From: Nematostella vectensis | Lineage: Eukaryota; Cnidaria; Anthozoa; Actiniaria; Edwardsiidae | Length of the DNA stretch: 64,000 nucleotides | Direction: 5' to 3' | Assembly (NCBI RefSeq): GCF_932526225.1 | Contig: NC_064048.1 | Location: 2,681,597-2,745,596, forward strand | In this document: positions 62,709 through 64,000 of the stretch, one piece after another | Layout: every line of letters begins with the position of its first letter | Position numbering within the stretch: position 1 is the stretch's first letter | Notes under the pieces: generated by a model | Database searches by the model: none | Told to the model about the DNA's origin: nothing | What the model saw: only the letters and a program-made list of their open reading frames with translations | Translations under genes and position numbers: made by a program

Positions 62709-63317
62709 CAGGGAAAAAAGGGCGCGCGCACAACCCGGTTCTTGTGAACCCAGCGGCCTTTGTCGGCATTTTGTTGGCTGAGCGTCAATGGGCGAGAGAA
62801 GTCTGGAAGATCTGGTACCCAGGGTAGTCTTGGTTCTGACTCCCTAACAAATCTCGACAAGTTTGTTAACAGAAACATGTGTTTCGCTCAGAATTTTCAC
62901 AAAGGGTCACGATTTTGTGGTGTTTAAATCTTATATCTAATTGTCAAATGTACCTATTGATGATGTCGTAAGGCACTCTCCCAACATGCTGTATTGAAAA
63001 ACAGCGACGAGGGATTAGAGATGAACCGCTAAGCACTGTTGGAAAGCTTGGGTACCACCACTGACTGTGTGAAGTTTTGGAATTACCATCATTTCATTGA
63101 ACTCTAGGGATAATCAAAAGCCAAGCCAGACCAATAGTTTAGAAAGCTAGCCAATTAGGATAAGGAACGTTCTATTTGATAGACAGTAAACATCAACAGC
63201 CAATCAGTAGAAACAACACTACATTGCGTTTATAGGTTTTGGGGTTTGTGTTAACATGAACTGTAATGCTCACATTCTAAAAGGTTATCTTTTTGCTCAA
63301 AAGCTGCTCTACCAATT

Positions 63318-63440
63318 TACTGACAAGCCAAGGCGGTTTTTCAATTACTGACAAGCCAAGGCGGTTTTTCAATTACTGACAAGCCAAGCAATTCTGTCAG
63401 TTACTAACAAGCCAAGCCAGTCTCTCAGCTATTTGCAAGC
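63318..63440. repeat. About 28-bp tandem repeat downstream of RPS23
   Basis: ATTACTGACAAGCCAAGGCG recurs three times with two diverged copies (ACTAACAAGCCAAGCCAG, TTTGCAAGCCAAGCCGG). Confidence 0.85.
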
Positions 63441-63532
63441 CAAGCCGGTCTGCTTGGTAGTATTATTTTGCACCCCTTCCCCCTCCCTCCTAAAAAGAAA
63501 GAGAAACAACAGACCAAGAGATCAAAAGTTCA

Positions 63533-63538
63533 TTTATT
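63533..63538 (-). terminator. AATAAA polyadenylation signal of RPS23
   Basis: On the minus strand TAAATAAATG lies about 20 bases after the RPS23 stop codon. Confidence 0.8.
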
Positions 63539-63558
63539 TAGCTGAACATATTTCCAAC

Positions 63559-64000
<442 letters not shown>

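Larger units (their letters stand above)
62155..63530. other. Intergenic region between the WD40 gene and RPS23
   Basis: Must include the WD40 gene promoter and possibly a missed 5' exon. It contains a MITE (62313-62708) and a short tandem repeat (63318-63440). No further gene is recognised. Confidence 0.5.

Overview
The window looks like nuclear DNA of a cnidarian, probably an anthozoan such as a sea anemone. Split genes carry GT-AG introns, there is a eukaryotic tRNA-Gly, one gene is a Shaker-type K+ channel, and the AT-rich spacers are packed with short inverted-repeat transposons, LINE remnants and satellites. The species call is inference from the style of the sequence.

Four protein genes are supported. 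(1) V-ATPase subunit E on the minus strand (496-2636): six N-terminal and central exons, with the C-terminal exons lying off or lost at the window edge. (2) A Shaker/Kv1-like voltage-gated K+ channel on the plus strand (28250-30920), two coding exons, 580 residues, ending in a PDZ-ligand-like tail. (3) A 27-exon minus-strand gene (34831-62154) encoding a WD40 plus HEAT-like protein of about 1,900 residues, most like the WDR87/WDR97 type. I rebuilt it exon by exon and every junction keeps reading phase. (4) The last exon of ribosomal protein S23 (63559-63826, minus). There is one tRNA-Gly(TCC) at 19488-19559. The K+ channel and the WD40 gene converge; the WD40 gene and RPS23 lie in tandem.

Layout: 1-2.6 kb V-ATPase E; 3.1-4.0 kb a 31-bp G-rich minisatellite; 4.1-28 kb gene-poor and repeat-rich (LINE 3' ends, several MITE families, a LINE nested in a TTAA MITE, GAT/GGT microsatellite, tRNA-Gly, and a 1.4-kb satellite with 350-bp higher-order period); 28-31 kb K+ channel; 31-34.8 kb repeats; 34.8-62 kb WD40 gene; 62-63.5 kb short spacer with a MITE; 63.5 kb to the end RPS23.

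The most unusual signal is a recurrent architecture. Many introns carry a minisatellite whose unit contains the splice junction itself, so the last exon bases plus the 5' splice site (or the 3' splice site plus first exon bases) are tandemly copied into the intron. I see clear or probable cases at about ten junctions of the WD40 gene, two in V-ATPase E and one in the K+ channel gene, on both strands. The arrays have unrelated sequences and periods from 16 to about 90 bp, so they arose independently. I know of no standard name for this pattern. It fits models in which tandem duplication of AG|GT-containing DNA creates spare splice sites.
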